This document shows, piece by piece, positions 13,134 to 14,030 of a stretch of DNA of 14,030 nt. The stretch comes from Candidatus Avelusimicrobium alvi. GTDB lineage: Bacteria > Elusimicrobiota > Elusimicrobia > Elusimicrobiales > Elusimicrobiaceae. The notes beneath the pieces are model-generated. The model was not told the DNA's origin and did not search any database. It saw only the letters and a list, made by a program, of their open reading frames with translations. The position numbers and the translations under genes are program-made. The DNA lies in the NCBI GenBank assembly GCA_002329395.1, contig DCTQ01000082.1, positions 1 through 14,030 of the forward strand, in the 5' to 3' direction. Positions within the stretch are counted from its first letter, which is position 1. Every line of letters begins with the position of its first letter.

Positions 13134-14030
13134 TCAGCGCGCGGGAAAAATCAGGCACGCGTCAAACCCGCTCAAAGGGCGGTAGGGGCTGGTGGCCGGC
13201 CAGGAAAGCAGCGTGGGAAAAGCGGTTTTTGCACGCGCGCGCGCAAACGGCTGGTCCAGCATTACGGCCCCGAACGGCAAATCTTTGCCCAAATCTTTGG
13301 CCAGCAGCTGCAGCACAAACACCTGCGGAGACGACCGCGCCAGCGTAAACGGCGCGCGGTAATGTACGTGCATATTGCCCGTATAGATAAAAAAGACCGC
13401 CCCGGGTTCCCGCTGGCGGACGTCCTCAATAATTTTGCGCCAATGATCGTTGCGCTGTTTCATCCCGTAAACGGATTCCACCTGGCGGAACGACGGCGTA
13501 ATCAGCTGCTGGTGGTTTCTAAAGTACCGCTCATCCTCCAGGCCGATTACATCAATACCGTTTTTAACGAATTTATCCAAAAATTTAAAGTCCGGGCTGA
13601 CCCGGCGGTATTTAAGCGCCAGGGAACTGACCGGCAGGCCCGTTTTTTCGGAAAGCGGGAGCGTGCGGTCAAATACAAATTCCGTCAGCACGATAATCTT
13701 CCGCTCCGGATACGTCGCCCGGTACTGGAACACCAGCTCTTCAAACGCCTGGCGAAGCGCCGGGAAGCCGTGTTCCTCCCCCACGGCAATATATCTTGCT
13801 TTTTCCGGGATAAGCGCCGCATAGTTGACGGGAGCCTGCGGATAGGCCACTTGCAGGGAGCGGAGCATATCGTCCTTGCGCGCCCGCATAAGCGCCAAAT
13901 CGCGCGCCGTTACGCTGAGCCACAAAGCGGCCATACGGTTATTGATGATGGTAAAACGGCTGTCTTCCGCCGTAGCGGGCCGGATGGATTTGGAACTCAC
14001 CCCGGCCATACTCTGATACGGCAGGCGGGA
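13134..14030 (-). CDS. ChaN/Tiki/EreA-like domain protein, 5' end outside the window
   Basis: At least 299 codons. An internal ATG at 14009 gives 291 residues, but it has no ribosome site and the frame stays open to the window edge, so the true start probably lies beyond 14030. Counting from that ATG, a beta-strand and GEEHG motif follow (about 73-81, YIAVGEEHG), then ELV, an acidic strand end LTEF, GIDVIGLED, a long helix, and GNMHVHY near the C-terminal third. The pattern GEEH … E … GNMH matches the haem-binding-uptake/ChaN and erythromycin-esterase-like superfamily, whose members use conserved Glu and His residues for metal, haem or hydrolysis. I infer the superfamily by eye; the function is open. 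It may be co-oriented with, but separately expressed from, the lipoprotein gene. Confidence 0.55.
   Translation of the reverse strand, partial: SRLPYQSMAGVSSKSIRPATAEDSRFTIINNRMAALWLSVTARDLALMRARKDDMLRSLQVAYPQAPVNYAALIPEKARYIAVGEEHGFPALRQAFEELVFQYRATYPERKIIVLTEFVFDRTLPLSEKTGLPVSSLALKYRRVSPDFKFLDKFVKNGIDVIGLEDERYFRNHQQLITPSFRQVESVYGMKQRNDHWRKIIEDVRQREPGAVFFIYTGNMHVHYRAPFTLARSSPQVFVLQLLAKDLGKDLPFGAVMLDQPFARARAKTAFPTLLSWPATSPYRPLSGFDACLIFPAR

Overview
This window looks like chromosomal DNA of a Gram-negative, diderm bacterium with moderately high GC and a preference for C- or G-ending codons. My best guess is a gut-type member of the Elusimicrobiota. The guess rests on a stand-alone, cysteine-rich type IV pilin-like gene, on lipoprotein and periplasmic protein signals, and on general gene style. 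It is an inference, not a demonstrated assignment. I see no tRNA, rRNA, CRISPR array, transposase, integrase or phage gene.

Layout. At the left edge the last 30 codons of an unidentified plus-strand gene (to 94) converge on a minus-strand PPP-type metallophosphatase (167-961), with a perfect 26-bp palindrome between them. A divergent AT-rich promoter region leads into a plus-strand operon. Its genes are a GlcD-GlcE fusion FAD dehydrogenase (1039-3036), a GlcF-like iron-sulfur protein overlapping it by 8 bp (3029-4336), and 4 bp later a GAF/HD-GYP protein (4341-5531). The operon ends at a strong terminator. A 290-bp spacer follows, holding two tandem, diverged 92-bp repeat units with covarying palindromes, and then mnmA (5851-6930). 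A shared bidirectional terminator separates mnmA from a minus-strand type IV pilin-like gene (6995-7492) with its own promoter. dnaJ (7669-8769, minus) is divergent from rplU-rpmA (8990-9651, plus). The rplU leader carries two extended -10 elements and a long hairpin. After the rpmA terminator comes a promoter, a 52-codon basic mini-gene (9753-9911) and obgE (9973-11352). The right end is a minus-strand run of exported or unknown proteins: a trypsin-like secreted protease (11417-12412), a small lipoprotein (12587-13057), and a ChaN/Tiki-like protein cut by the window edge (13134-14030).

How the genes fit together. The rplU-rpmA-obgE cluster is a conserved ribosome and ribosome-assembly arrangement, here split by a terminator and an extra small gene. 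The glc-like genes would form a membrane-associated 2-hydroxyacid (glycolate or D-lactate) dehydrogenase in compact form, co-transcribed with a cyclic-di-GMP-type phosphodiesterase candidate. Housekeeping genes (mnmA, dnaJ, obgE) alternate with envelope genes (pilin, protease, lipoprotein).

Most notable signals: (1) several TGnTATAAT extended -10 elements only 4-6 nt before a start codon, suggesting leaderless mRNAs for rplU, the mini-gene and the protease; (2) the tandem 92-bp repeats with compensatory changes; (3) a GlcF-like subunit that has lost the CCG-domain cysteines, paired with a truncated GlcE fused to GlcD; (4) the structured rplU leader; (5) the basic mini-gene before obgE. I did not find a complete, clearly novel defence or mobile system.
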